This document shows, in pieces, positions 15,464 through 23,910 of a stretch of DNA of 41,851 nucleotides. Below the pieces are notes generated by a model. It was not told the origin of the DNA. It did no database searches and worked only from the letters and a program-made list of their open reading frames with translations. Within the stretch, counting starts at the first letter, position 1. The number at the start of each line of letters is the position of its first letter. Both the position numbers and the translations under genes were made by a program. Origin of the DNA: DTU015 sp012837895 (GTDB lineage Bacteria; Bacillota; Sulfobacillia; Fermentithermobacillales; Fermentithermobacillaceae); assembly GCA_050952085.1 (NCBI GenBank), contig JBMNKH010000006.1:1-41851 (forward strand), read 5' to 3'.

Positions 15464-15580
15464 GGCGCTGAATCTCTGGAAACAGAGAGCGGGGGACCCA
15501 ACTTTTTGGGGCTAATCACGATTTCGTGTAGGGTCACTGCCCTTTCGACCCGAGCCCGTCAGCTAACCTCGTAAGCGTGG
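15464..15580 (+). promoter_or_regulatory. cyclic-di-AMP riboswitch (ydaO/yuaA type)
   Basis: The conserved core is clear: GGGGACCC, ACTTTTTGGGGCTAATC, GTAGGG and CCGTCAGCTAACCTCGTAAGCG. The basal stem is CGCT (15466-15469) with AGCG (15574-15577). A GAAA-capped hairpin CTCTG/CAGAG follows the GAAT of the core. The class binds c-di-AMP and usually turns genes off, commonly genes for potassium transport, osmolytes and cell-wall remodelling. It lies between a strong promoter and the three-gene operon at 15879-19874. Confidence 0.92.
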
Positions 15581-15604
15581 AAAAGGGAGGCACTCACAAA
15601 CCGG

Positions 15605-15618
15605 GGCACTCGCGTGCC
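15605..15618 (+). promoter_or_regulatory. small hairpin after the riboswitch aptamer
   Basis: GGCAC-TCGC-GTGCC forms a 5-bp stem followed by GCATGTTTTG, 25 bases after the aptamer. It could be part of the expression platform, but the stem is short. The rest of the leader (15619-15765) shows nothing else I recognise. Confidence 0.35.
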
Positions 15619-15765
15619 GCATGTTTTGAACACAATCAATCAGTTCAGCCTCCACAAAAATCTCTGTCTCACGTTCAAATGCAGGTGGGAACTCATATAG
15701 TTTGGCTGTTGGCCTGACAGCCTTAGCTGTGATGGAACAGCTTATGCCGTAATTTTGCTCTCACA

Positions 15766-15797
15766 CCTAAGGGAAAGCCTGATCTTTCCCCCTTGGG
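15766..15797 (+). terminator. leader hairpin, candidate expression platform
   Basis: CCTAAGGGAAAG pairs with CTTTCCC(CC)TTGGG to give 12 base pairs with a 2-base bulge and a 6-base loop, 80 bases ahead of the first gene. The tract after it (TATGTATTG) is poor in U, so intrinsic termination would be weak. Confidence 0.45.
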
Positions 15798-15878
15798 TAT
15801 GTATTGCCATGCACAAAACGAGCTTACACGCGGTCCCCACCTGAAGCGCCAAATAATCCTTTCGGGGAGGTTGATGCT

Positions 15879-16871
15879 ATGAATATCGCTGTTGTTACCA
15901 GCTCAAGTAATGGCTACAAAGATCCTAGTTCAAGAAGCCAGGCCCAAGTGACTTGTGAAGCTGTGGCGCAAGCCCTGTCTGACCTTGATTACCATGTTCA
16001 GATCCTTGAAGCAGGGCCGCAACTGTTGCTAGAGCTTGAAGAGGCAAGACCGGATGCAGTCTTCAACATTGCCACAAGCTACCGTACCAGAAAAGACCAA
16101 GCTAACATAGCTGCGATGCTTGAACTTAGCGGGATTCCGTTTACCGGGTCTGGTTCCGCTGCTCATTTCACCGGGCTACACAAACATATATCCAAGATGG
16201 CTTTCATGGCCAACAACATTCCGACACCCAGGTTTACAGTGATCTACGACAGCCGGGACATCAGAAGGCAATCAGGGCTAGAAGCACTTGGCGACGAACT
16301 ATCCACACCGGTCATAGTGAAGCCCGCGGCCGAGGGTTCAAGCGTGGGTATATATCCTGAAAGTGTTACTGAGGACCCGATTCACGCCAGGATCATGGCG
16401 CAAAGACTTCTGGACTCACTTGAACCGCCCGTGCTTGTTGAAGAATACATATCTGGCCGGGAATTCACAGTAGCGGTTGTGGGCTATCCTGAGCCAATTG
16501 CACTTCCGGTAGAAGAAATAGTGTTCAATGGTAGTGGCATGTACACATACGATGTAAAGGCCCGTGACCACGTCACCCCTATCTGTCCAGCACCAATACC
16601 TGAAGACCTCAGCCGCAAGCTTCAAGACATAGCTATACGGGCATTCGAAGCAATTGGCTGCAGGGACATCGCGCGGGTAGACATAAGGCTGTCTCAGGAC
16701 GAGGAACATCCCTTTGCCCTGGAAATCAATACACTCCCGGGCCTGATGCCAGGCTACAGCGAAGTCCCCAGGATTGCCGAAGCGGCCGGGATCAGCTATC
16801 CCGAACTTATTGAGCTGATTCTTCAGGGTGCGCTACAGCGAAAGAATAGCGGCTACGCGAGGCCAGACTAA
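15879..16871 (+). CDS. D-alanine-D-alanine ligase-like ATP-grasp enzyme, 330 aa
   Basis: The ATP-grasp fold is recognisable: an N-terminal Rossmann-like region, then VKPAAEGSSVGI (phosphate loop), VEEYISGREFTVAVVG (nucleotide pocket) and ARVDIRL...LEINTLPGL (Mg-binding Asp/Glu/Asn). This architecture is that of Ddl and related amino-acid ligases, which join carboxylate and amine via acyl phosphate. The N-terminal signature of true Ddl is not obvious, so another substrate is possible. ATG 15879 has GGGGAGG eight bases upstream; an upstream in-frame ATG lacks one. It is the first gene under the c-di-AMP riboswitch. Confidence 0.85.
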   Translation: MNIAVVTSSSNGYKDPSSRSQAQVTCEAVAQALSDLDYHVQILEAGPQLLLELEEARPDAVFNIATSYRTRKDQANIAAMLELSGIPFTGSGSAAHFTGLHKHISKMAFMANNIPTPRFTVIYDSRDIRRQSGLEALGDELSTPVIVKPAAEGSSVGIYPESVTEDPIHARIMAQRLLDSLEPPVLVEEYISGREFTVAVVGYPEPIALPVEEIVFNGSGMYTYDVKARDHVTPICPAPIPEDLSRKLQDIAIRAFEAIGCRDIARVDIRLSQDEEHPFALEINTLPGLMPGYSEVPRIAEAAGISYPELIELILQGALQRKNSGYARPD

Positions 16872-16923
16872 GACAAAACATCCAGGCTGGGTGTACAGGG
16901 GAGATATTAAAGGGGGGTGAAGC

Positions 16924-18045
16924 ATGGCTGAGCGGATTCTATTTCAAGAGTTACTTCCTGATTCAACGATTGCAGTGATAGGTGCCGGAAACGGCGGTCA
17001 AGCTATGGCAGGCTTCCTGGCACTTAAGGGTTTTGGCGTAAATCTGTGGAACAGATCAGGAAGCAAGGTAAATCTTCTTAACAAAATCGGAGGAATTGTC
17101 CTCGAAGGCCAGGTCACCGGTTTTGCAACGCCAAATCTGATGACATCAGACATTGGCGAGGCGGTGCACGGAGCTAGGTTGATCATGGTTACCGTCCCTG
17201 CATCAGGTCATAGGGATGTAGCAGCACAAATGGCTCCATATCTTTCAGACGGGCAGATCATAGTGTTAAACCCTGGCCGGACAGGCGGTGCCCTGGAATT
17301 CAGGCAAGTATTATTGAAAAACAACTGCAATTGTGATGTGACTATCGTTGAAACGAGCACCTTTATATATGCAAGCCGGACCACAGCGGAAGGAGTATCT
17401 CACATTTACGGCATCAAGCAAAGGGTCCCTGTGGCTGCACTCCCGGCAACAAGGACCATAGAGGTGCTCCGGGTGCTGAGAAAAGCGTATCCCCAATTTA
17501 TTCCGGCCGAAAATGTGCTTTTCACTGGATTTGATAACATCGGCGCAGTATTCCATCCTTTGCCTGTGCTCCTCAATGCCGGCAGGATCGAAAGCAAGGT
17601 CGCCTATGAACATTACAGAGACGGGGTTACGCCATCGGTTGCAAGGGTGTTGGAGGCGCTGGACAGGGAAAGACTCGCCATAGCCAGGGCTTTTGGCGTA
17701 CGGACACGTTCAACTTTGCAGTGGATGTACCACACCTATGGAATCAAAGCAAAGACATTGTATGAGGCTGTCCAGAAAAATCCAGGCTACGTGGGAATTA
17801 CCGCTCCTGGCAGCCTGGATCACAGGTATATCTTTGAAGACGTTCCCTTTGGCTTGGTCCCGCTTGCATCCTTTGCAAAGATTGCGGGGGTAAGAGTGCC
17901 TGTGATTGAGTCAACCATTTCTTTGGCAAATGCGCTCCACGGTGTTGATTACAGGGCTGAAGGCAGGTGCGCCGTAACCATGGGGATCGAAGGAATGGAT
18001 GTGGATGCCATAGTCGAACTGGTACTAGGAGGAGATTCCCAATGA
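16924..18045 (+). CDS. octopine/nopaline (opine) dehydrogenase family protein, 373 aa
   Basis: The N-terminal Rossmann domain has GAGNGGQAMAGFLAL (NAD(P)H loop, residues about 20-34). The C-terminal opine-dehydrogenase domain includes FDNIGAVFHPLPVLLNAG with the conserved Asn/His region, and a late RYIFEDVPFGLVPLASFAKIAG-like segment. These enzymes reductively couple an amino acid with a 2-oxoacid, or run in reverse. AAGGGGGGTG precedes ATG 16924. The stop overlaps the next start by four bases (ATGA), so the two are translationally coupled. The substrate is not predictable. Confidence 0.88.
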   Translation: MAERILFQELLPDSTIAVIGAGNGGQAMAGFLALKGFGVNLWNRSGSKVNLLNKIGGIVLEGQVTGFATPNLMTSDIGEAVHGARLIMVTVPASGHRDVAAQMAPYLSDGQIIVLNPGRTGGALEFRQVLLKNNCNCDVTIVETSTFIYASRTTAEGVSHIYGIKQRVPVAALPATRTIEVLRVLRKAYPQFIPAENVLFTGFDNIGAVFHPLPVLLNAGRIESKVAYEHYRDGVTPSVARVLEALDRERLAIARAFGVRTRSTLQWMYHTYGIKAKTLYEAVQKNPGYVGITAPGSLDHRYIFEDVPFGLVPLASFAKIAGVRVPVIESTISLANALHGVDYRAEGRCAVTMGIEGMDVDAIVELVLGGDSQ

Positions 18046-19874
18046 CCAAGACCAACACAGGTGGGTCGGTGGCTGAGTTGATTGCCGGGGTATCTATCGG
18101 AGACTGTGTACACGTAGCGGGCATACTCAATTTCCTGAAGCTTGCTGAATCTACAGGGTACCGCACAGAGTTCATCGGGGCCGCCAAGTCGCCTGAAGAG
18201 GTCGCTGCTTGGGCGAAAGCAAACCGGCCTGACATCCTAGCCATAGGCTACCGCCTTGATCCAGACGCTGCCGGACGGTTATTTCAACGCCTCAAGCAAG
18301 CACTCGTAAAAGCCGGGCTCCATCCGCACCAGAGGCTTGTATTTGGCGGCACCCCGCCTGTAGCCGAAGTAGCTAGATCGTCAGGCCTTTTTGAAAGAGC
18401 ATTCTCAGGCGTTGAGGACATAAGCGAGATAGTGGGTTACCTTAAAGGCGAAACACGCTCATCCGTTGAGGCCAACTTCCCAAACAATTTGGTAGACAGG
18501 GTTTTGTGGAAAGCCCCCTACCCGCTCCTGAGGCATCACTTTGGGTTGCCTTCGGTTGAAGCAACCAGGTCAGGCATTGAGAAGATAGCAGATGCCCAGG
18601 TGCTTGATGTGATTTCCATCGGGCCGGACCAGAACGCTCAGGAGAATTTCTTCCACCCGGAGGATATGGATCATGACCAGGAAGGCTCAGGAGGAGTGCC
18701 TGTCAGGAGCCCCGGGGACTTTGAGTTGCTGTACCAAGCATCCCGCCGGGGTAATTATCCATTGATGAGATGCTACAGCGGCACCAGGGATGTAATCCGG
18801 TTTGGAGAGATGCTGCGGAATACCATAAACAATGCGTGGACCGCTATCCCGCTTTGCTGGTACAACGTGCTAGATAGACGGGGCCCCCGCGGGGTAGATC
18901 AATCCATAACTGAAGCCCAGGAAGCAATCGCCTGGCATGCCGCTGAAGGTGTTCCGGTGGAAGTCAACGAGGCCCATCATTGGAGTCTCCGCGATGCACC
19001 TGATGTTGTGGCAGTGGCAGCAGCCTACCTGGGTGCTCTCAATGCCAAATACCTGGGCGTTAGGGATTATGTCGCCCAGTATATGTTCAATACCCCGCCG
19101 GGAACCACGCCAGCCATGGATCTGGGAAAGATGCTGGCCAAACTAGAGTTAATCGAGTCCTTGGCTGACGATGGTTTCAGGATATGGCGCCAGGTGAGGG
19201 CAGGTCTTGCCAGTTTCCCGGCAGATCTGGACATGGCAAAGGGGCACTTGGCCGCTTCAACCTTGGTAAGCATGAACCTTAAGCCCCACATAGTACACGT
19301 TGTAGGCTTTTGCGAAGGTGACCATGCTGCTACTCCCGGGGACATCATAGAGAGCTGCAAGATTGTCCAAGGTGTAATCGGGAATTGTATGGACGGTATG
19401 CCTGATATGACGTTGTCCGGCGAGGTTCAGGCAAGAAAAAACCAGCTGATAGAAGAAGCTATGGTCCTTCTAAGGGCAATTGCGGAGCTGCCTGAGATAA
19501 TCCCTGAGCTGCTCGGCCCAGCCGAACAAATCAAACAAGACGGTCCGATCCCAGGGGCGGCGTCCGAGGGGCCGGAGCCGGTCAGGCCAGTTGGGCAGGT
19601 GTCGAGGCTAAACGGTGGAGATCAGGTGCTTACAAGTCCAACGCTCACAAATCCGGCGCTCACAAATCCGAGGGTGCTGTCCTATGCCATCAAAGTAGGG
19701 CTTCTCGATGCACCCCACCTTATTGGAAATCCTGCTGCATGCGGCCAGATCCGGACTGCCATGATCGGGGGGGCCTGTGTAACCATTGACCCTGAATCAG
19801 GAGGAGTCTTGCCCGAAGCTCAACGGGTGGAAAGGATTTTGGATAGCCTGAGGAGATCACGAGGAAACATATAA
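18042..19874 (+). CDS. cobalamin-binding protein with glutamate-mutase-E-like region, 610 aa
   Basis: Residues about 10-125 look like a B12-binding Rossmann domain, with GDCVHVAG (Asp21, His24, Gly27). The usual motif is D-x-H-x-x-G, so one residue is inserted. Residues about 200-500 resemble the TIM-barrel subunit of glutamate/methylaspartate mutase (IPLCWYNV, RDAPDVVAVAAAYLGAL, AKYLGV). A short Pro/Thr linker with three LT[SN]P-type repeats (about 530-545) precedes a C-terminal piece, AIKVGLLDAPH, resembling the end of GlmE (AFETGVMDIPF). ATG 18042 follows GGAGGAGA. The reaction is unknown; a carbon-skeleton rearrangement of an amino acid is an inference. Confidence 0.7.
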   Translation: MTKTNTGGSVAELIAGVSIGDCVHVAGILNFLKLAESTGYRTEFIGAAKSPEEVAAWAKANRPDILAIGYRLDPDAAGRLFQRLKQALVKAGLHPHQRLVFGGTPPVAEVARSSGLFERAFSGVEDISEIVGYLKGETRSSVEANFPNNLVDRVLWKAPYPLLRHHFGLPSVEATRSGIEKIADAQVLDVISIGPDQNAQENFFHPEDMDHDQEGSGGVPVRSPGDFELLYQASRRGNYPLMRCYSGTRDVIRFGEMLRNTINNAWTAIPLCWYNVLDRRGPRGVDQSITEAQEAIAWHAAEGVPVEVNEAHHWSLRDAPDVVAVAAAYLGALNAKYLGVRDYVAQYMFNTPPGTTPAMDLGKMLAKLELIESLADDGFRIWRQVRAGLASFPADLDMAKGHLAASTLVSMNLKPHIVHVVGFCEGDHAATPGDIIESCKIVQGVIGNCMDGMPDMTLSGEVQARKNQLIEEAMVLLRAIAELPEIIPELLGPAEQIKQDGPIPGAASEGPEPVRPVGQVSRLNGGDQVLTSPTLTNPALTNPRVLSYAIKVGLLDAPHLIGNPAACGQIRTAMIGGACVTIDPESGGVLPEAQRVERILDSLRRSRGNI

Positions 19875-20138
19875 GGAATAAAGGCACAAAAGAACGAACG
19901 TATAATGTATAAGAGGAAGGATCATGCGATGTAGAAGGACTTAAGGCCTAATGTGGTGAATTAGATCAAACCCAACCAATGACGGAAAACTGGTGAAAGG
20001 AATAAATTGGTTTTGAGTATGAGTTGGCGATTCCGTTCCCAGCGGGGCTTAGGATATCCTTAGATAGGTGATTCGCGGGTTTCATAGTAAGGCCAAAGCC
20101 TGTGTTGTAAACCAGGCACAAAACCAACCCCTGTGCTT
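19875..20138 (+). other. non-coding stretch after the operon
   Basis: No gene is evident. A perfect TATAAT (19901-19906) lacks a good -35 box. Segments ACCCAACCAAT and ATTGGTTTTG could pair across about 35 bases. Together with the strong terminator at 20139 it may be a long 3' UTR or a small RNA, but the evidence is thin. Confidence 0.3.
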
Positions 20139-20182
20139 GGCTGAATGGTACAACACCCCGTGTGCCATTCAGCCTTGATTTT
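20139..20182 (+). terminator. intrinsic terminator of the riboswitch operon
   Basis: GGCTGAATGG pairs perfectly with CCATTCAGCC, with additional ACAC/GTGT pairing in the loop, followed by TTGATTTT. The orientation fits the plus strand. It lies 265 bases beyond the last stop codon and within 20 bases of the convergent PHP gene. Confidence 0.75.
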
Positions 20183-20198
20183 GCAGACTGCTAAGGCT

Positions 20199-21050
20199 TC
20201 ACTGCTGCTGAGGAGGATTCTTGGCATTAGCCCTTTCGCGCTGGGCATTCTCAATCCGCAGCCCTACAGATCCCAGCATTGCCACTATAAGTTTGAGTAC
20301 GAAATAAGGCATGCGATGGTATGTCTTTCTCTTATAGGCCTTGACCAACTCGGTAAGGGGTACCACAGCCCTGTGAGTTTGTTTGCCGGCACATTCTACC
20401 CGGCCTGCCAAAATCGCTTCTTTGACTAAGCTATGGCTATCCCTTAGGCAAACATCACCTTCTGAAACTCCGCCCAAGTCTATCCGGGTATAAGCCCTCC
20501 CTATCTCCCACGACAAGTGGGCATCGCTGCCTCCAAGCGCAGGGATGCCATACTCAGAGGAACACCTTGAAGCTAGCGAATTGGCGTTTGGATAGGCACG
20601 TGTGCCTGCTCTGGAGTTGAATCCCTCAATGGCGTCGACCTTAACAGCACCGTTAAATACATGTGCCGGCAGCCACTCCCTAGACTGAAAGGGGTGTGCG
20701 AGCACTGCAATCCCGCCCTGGGCATGTATAGCATTAACAACGTCCTCAAAAGGGAGGGTCGGGCTGAGTGTGTGACCCTGTGGCTTACGGCCTTTTACAT
20801 CGATCTCCTCAGAAAGGAATAGCCCGACTACGTGGCCGTATTCTGTTGAATACTCAGCACCGGGTATGACGATAAAGTCAGGGTCCGGGTTGAGGTCTAG
20901 TCCAGTTATTCCGCCACGGACGGTATTGTGGTCAGCGATTGCCACACCGTCCAGTCCCCTTGTCTTAGCTATCCTGATGATCTCACCGGGGCTTACGAGA
21001 GAGTCTGGCGAAAAACTTGAGTGAATGTGGAGATCCAGATCTATCTTCAA
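20199..21050 (-). CDS. PHP-domain metal-dependent phosphoesterase, 283 aa
   Basis: Metal-ligand motifs of the PHP family are present in order: DLHIHSSFSPD (about 6-16), ADHNT (about 40), GAEYS (about 66), AHPF (about 118) and GSDAH (about 174). Such proteins hydrolyse phosphoesters, often nucleotides or histidinol phosphate. The C-terminal 60 residues are basic with one hydrophobic patch (YFVLKLIVAMLGSVG), perhaps membrane-associated. The start is TTG 21050 after GAGGTGG. It is monocistronic and converges with the riboswitch operon. Confidence 0.85.
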   Translation of the reverse strand: MKIDLDLHIHSSFSPDSLVSPGEIIRIAKTRGLDGVAIADHNTVRGGITGLDLNPDPDFIVIPGAEYSTEYGHVVGLFLSEEIDVKGRKPQGHTLSPTLPFEDVVNAIHAQGGIAVLAHPFQSREWLPAHVFNGAVKVDAIEGFNSRAGTRAYPNANSLASRCSSEYGIPALGGSDAHLSWEIGRAYTRIDLGGVSEGDVCLRDSHSLVKEAILAGRVECAGKQTHRAVVPLTELVKAYKRKTYHRMPYFVLKLIVAMLGSVGLRIENAQRERANAKNPPQQQ

Positions 21051-21174
21051 TAGACCACCTCATTACTGACGGCGTATGGTAATCCCTGTATGACTGTCAC
21101 CGTTCATCCCTCATGATGAGGATACTTCAGCCCTGCTCTTACTTCAAGGGCAGTTCCCGATACAGATGAAAATT

Positions 21175-21401
21175 CTGTCCACAACTTATCCACAGCCCCC
21201 CGTTACGATACTCACATACTGTTCACATAGTGTCCACAGCGGGCCCTGCACGATCGGCCCCAAGGAAATCCAACGAATAGCCCCATATGCTGGGATTTTG
21301 TCATCCTCGCTGGTCACTGGTGATTTAAGTCACATTTCCTTCTCCACCAGTGCGTAACTGGATTCATACACTCATGCAAAATTATCCACAGAATATACAC
21401 A
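21175..21401 (+). other. DnaA-box cluster
   Basis: Two perfect TTATCCACA boxes (21186-21194 and 21382-21390) lie in the same orientation. Near matches are CTGTCCACA (21175), CTGTTCACA (21219), GTGTCCACA (21230) and ATATACACA (21393). Nothing else in the 570-base gap 21051-21622 is coding except the small ORF at its end; a 12-base imperfect tandem repeat GATGTA[AG]GACT lies near 21488-21515. dnaA, dnaN and rpmH are not in the window, so I cannot call this oriC. Confidence 0.65.
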
Positions 21402-21622
21402 GGCGTTCGCGACGCTGCGAAATCGCTGAAAAGAGCCTATACATCACCGGGTAATCCTTGAGCTCAAGGCGTCTAGGATAGGAGCAGATGTAAGACTAGA
21501 TGTAGGACTGGATAGCCCTCGTGACTACACAAGCGGCTAAGATGTTTCCAAACACGTACCCCAGAAGAAGGAATGTGGGTTTGAGCAAAGAATATAGTCT
21601 ACAGGAAAGGAGGTGGCGCCGG

Positions 21623-21682
21623 GTGAGTAGTAGACACGAGCTGCTCGGCGCCTCTAATCCCAGCGGGAGGTCCGCCGGGTAG
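21623..21682 (+). CDS. possible 19-residue peptide with strong ribosome binding site
   Basis: A nine-base match to the anti-Shine-Dalgarno (AAAGGAGGT) is followed nine bases later by GTG 21623. The frame reads MSSRHELLGASNPSGRSAG and stops at TAG 21682, ten bases before a 9-bp hairpin. The same DNA can fold (GGCGCCG at 21615 with CGGCGCC near 21646), so a structured RNA is the alternative. I know no homologue. Confidence 0.35.
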   Translation: MSSRHELLGASNPSGRSAG

Positions 21683-21691
21683 CGCCAACTT

Positions 21692-21713
21692 CCCCGGGGA
21701 GCAATCCCCGGGG
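21692..21713. terminator. GC-rich hairpin between small ORF and NUDIX gene
   Basis: CCCCGGGGA-GCAA-TCCCCGGGG is a perfect 9-bp stem. It could end transcripts from either side. Neither flank has a strong U-tract. Confidence 0.5.
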
Positions 21714-21755
21714 TTCAGTCATTTGGAGCCCTGTAACCTGTTAGGCGCACCCACG

Positions 21756-22298
21756 CTACCCCACACGATTTTGAGTCGTGCATGACGCCGCCAGGATTAC
21801 CCCAAGAGTACTTTTGGCATCATCAAAAATGGGCTTTCCGCTGCTGATCATTTCATGAACGTCGCAAAACGGCAGCCTCAAGAGCTCTATGCGTTCTTCG
21901 TCACCCTCGAGAGGAGCGTGTTTGAGCCCCCGGGCCAGAAATATAGTCATCCTCTCAGTGGAATAGCCGATAGCAGGCCAGTAGGTATGTAGGGGAATGA
22001 GGACGTCGCAGTCATATCCCGTCTCCTCCCTAAGTTCCCGCCTCGCTGCTTGTTCAGGGGTTTCCCCCGGGTCAATCACCCCGGCAGGGATCTCTACAGT
22101 GTGCTTACCCGTCGCATATCTGTACTGCTTCACAAGTAGGATGTTGTGTCTTTCATCGATAGCTACAATCGCCACAGTATCTGGCCTATCAATGATTTCC
22201 CTTGTAGTCTCCTTACCGGCCCCGGTCAAAACAGTATCTACCCTGACTGAGAGTATGCGCCCTGTGAAAACGGTTTTCTTGGATATAGGTGTCTCCAA
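21756..22298 (-). CDS. NUDIX hydrolase, ADP-ribose pyrophosphatase type, 180 aa
   Basis: The Nudix box is complete at residues 73-95: G-x5-E-x7-REL-x-EE-x-G-Y. The upstream KQYRYATGKHTVEIPAG is typical of ADP-sugar pyrophosphatases (NudF/YqkG), which split ADP-ribose to AMP and ribose 5-phosphate. Length fits. The start is TTG 22298, with GGAGGAGGT eight bases upstream and no better ATG. It is divergent from the first tldD gene. Confidence 0.9.
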   Translation of the reverse strand: METPISKKTVFTGRILSVRVDTVLTGAGKETTREIIDRPDTVAIVAIDERHNILLVKQYRYATGKHTVEIPAGVIDPGETPEQAARRELREETGYDCDVLIPLHTYWPAIGYSTERMTIFLARGLKHAPLEGDEERIELLRLPFCDVHEMISSGKPIFDDAKSTLGVILAASCTTQNRVG

Positions 22299-22528
22299 CG
22301 GGGTTGACCTCCTCCCTGCCTTTTTGACTGAACAGGCAACACTCGGGCTGAATTCACAATACCATGGGGCAACTCCTTACGCAAAGACAAGTTGGTTTGG
22401 AGGTAACTGAATCCACGGCGTAGAAGAATCCCTAACAGCTCTCTATGAAGTTCTGGAAGTCCTGCGCTGATGCACAGTATCTATTGCCTTGGTCAGACCA
22501 CGTTATGAGTGTTTGAGGAGGGATATGT

Positions 22529-23908
22529 TTGTACAGGTTAAACCTTCATGACTATGTGAAACTCTTTTCAAGCTACACTGAACTAAGGGCACAAGAAAAC
22601 AGAGTAGTTCGTATTGCTTTCGTGAAAGGAAACAACACAGCAAACTCCCGATCCGCGACCAGCGGGATATCCGCAAGGGTCTACAAGAACGGTTCTTGGG
22701 GATTTGCATCTAACCCTGAGATCAGCGAAGCTGCTGCAAAAGCAGTGATACAGGCGGCAACAGAGAACGCGGTATTCCTCGACTCAAAAGAACAAAAGGG
22801 AAGAGGTCCGCTCCCCAAATCACCTGTTACAAGTGAGAACGATTTCTCAACTAAGAAACCCCGCCTGGGGCAAAGGGAACTGGTTGACTTTGCGAGGGAA
22901 CTCGATGACCACATAGCCCGCAAGTACCCGGACTTGGCGAGCAGAACTGTGTCCCTTGACTGCCTGGACATGGAAAAAACCCTTGTCACGTCAGACGGAT
23001 CCTACTCTCATTCTCTGGTACCCAGGACCACCATAGGTATAGCCCTGTCCTTCATCAAGGACGGCCAACCTGTGGAATTCGCAAGGCCCTATGGCGGATT
23101 AGGTCACTTTGAGGACTTGTTCACCGCGCCCGGGGAGCTATACGGGAAAATCGAAGAGCAATATCATCACCTTATGAAGAAGAGTGAAGGGGTTTTCGCC
23201 GACGCCGGCCTCAAGACATGTGTGCTCGATGCCGAACTTGCAGGCATCCTGGCACACGAAGCAATAGGTCATACCACAGAAGCTGACATGGTGATAAGCG
23301 GCTCAGTAGCCCAGGGCAAGATCGGCCAGCAAGTGGCCAGCCCCCTTGTGACCCTGGTAGACTTCGCCCACTCTTACAACGGGCAGACGTGCCCGGTACC
23401 TGTGTATGTTGATGATGAAGGCACCAAAGCCGTAGATGCAGTGATCATTGAAAACGGTATCTTGAAGGGATACATGCACAACAAAGAAAGCGCCCGGTAT
23501 TTCAACGTAGGGCCAACCGGCAATGCCCGTGCTTACGAGTTTTCAGATGAGCCCCTCATACGCATGAGAAACACGGCAATTCTACCTGGAGCTGACAAAC
23601 TCGAAGACATGATCGCGTCAATCGACGACGGCTACTACTTGATCCAGCCAAGCAACGGCCAAGCTGACTCCACCAGCGAATTTATGTTCGGAATAACCCT
23701 TGGATACGAGATCAAGAACGGCAAGCTTGGCAAAGCAATCAAAGACACCACTATTTCAGGTGTAGCTTTCGACATGCTCAAGACAGTCACTATGGTGTCT
23801 CCTGACATGAAGTGGACCAACTCGGGGATGTGTGGCAAGAAACAAGCTATACCCGTAGGAATGGGTGGGCCGGCCATCAAGTGCAAGATCAACATAGGAG
23901 GTAGATAA
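22529..23908 (+). CDS. tldD: TldD-family metalloprotease subunit (pair 1), 459 aa
   Basis: TldD carries the zinc site of the TldD/TldE protease, which trims unfolded peptides, for example pro-microcin B17 and CcdA in E. coli. The metal motif HEAIGH is at 243-248, and the late SGMCGKKQAIPVGMGGP supplies the region with the conserved cysteine. Length is normal. TTG 22529 is the start, with GAGGAGGG six bases upstream; an ATG at 22525 is out of frame. The partner gene starts three bases after the stop. Confidence 0.9.
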   Translation: MYRLNLHDYVKLFSSYTELRAQENRVVRIAFVKGNNTANSRSATSGISARVYKNGSWGFASNPEISEAAAKAVIQAATENAVFLDSKEQKGRGPLPKSPVTSENDFSTKKPRLGQRELVDFARELDDHIARKYPDLASRTVSLDCLDMEKTLVTSDGSYSHSLVPRTTIGIALSFIKDGQPVEFARPYGGLGHFEDLFTAPGELYGKIEEQYHHLMKKSEGVFADAGLKTCVLDAELAGILAHEAIGHTTEADMVISGSVAQGKIGQQVASPLVTLVDFAHSYNGQTCPVPVYVDDEGTKAVDAVIIENGILKGYMHNKESARYFNVGPTGNARAYEFSDEPLIRMRNTAILPGADKLEDMIASIDDGYYLIQPSNGQADSTSEFMFGITLGYEIKNGKLGKAIKDTTISGVAFDMLKTVTMVSPDMKWTNSGMCGKKQAIPVGMGGPAIKCKINIGGR

Positions 23909-23910
23909 GT

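Noticed and set aside
17967..18041. Upstream start for the cobalamin protein
   Set aside because: It would overlap the opine dehydrogenase by about 80 bases; the ATGA-coupled ATG at 18042 has a clear GGAGGAGA.
21600..21720. T-box or other known riboswitch upstream of the 21692 hairpin
   Set aside because: The T-box core (AGGGTGGNACCGCG) is absent; only GGGTAGCGCC resembles it, and no amino-acid gene follows on that strand.
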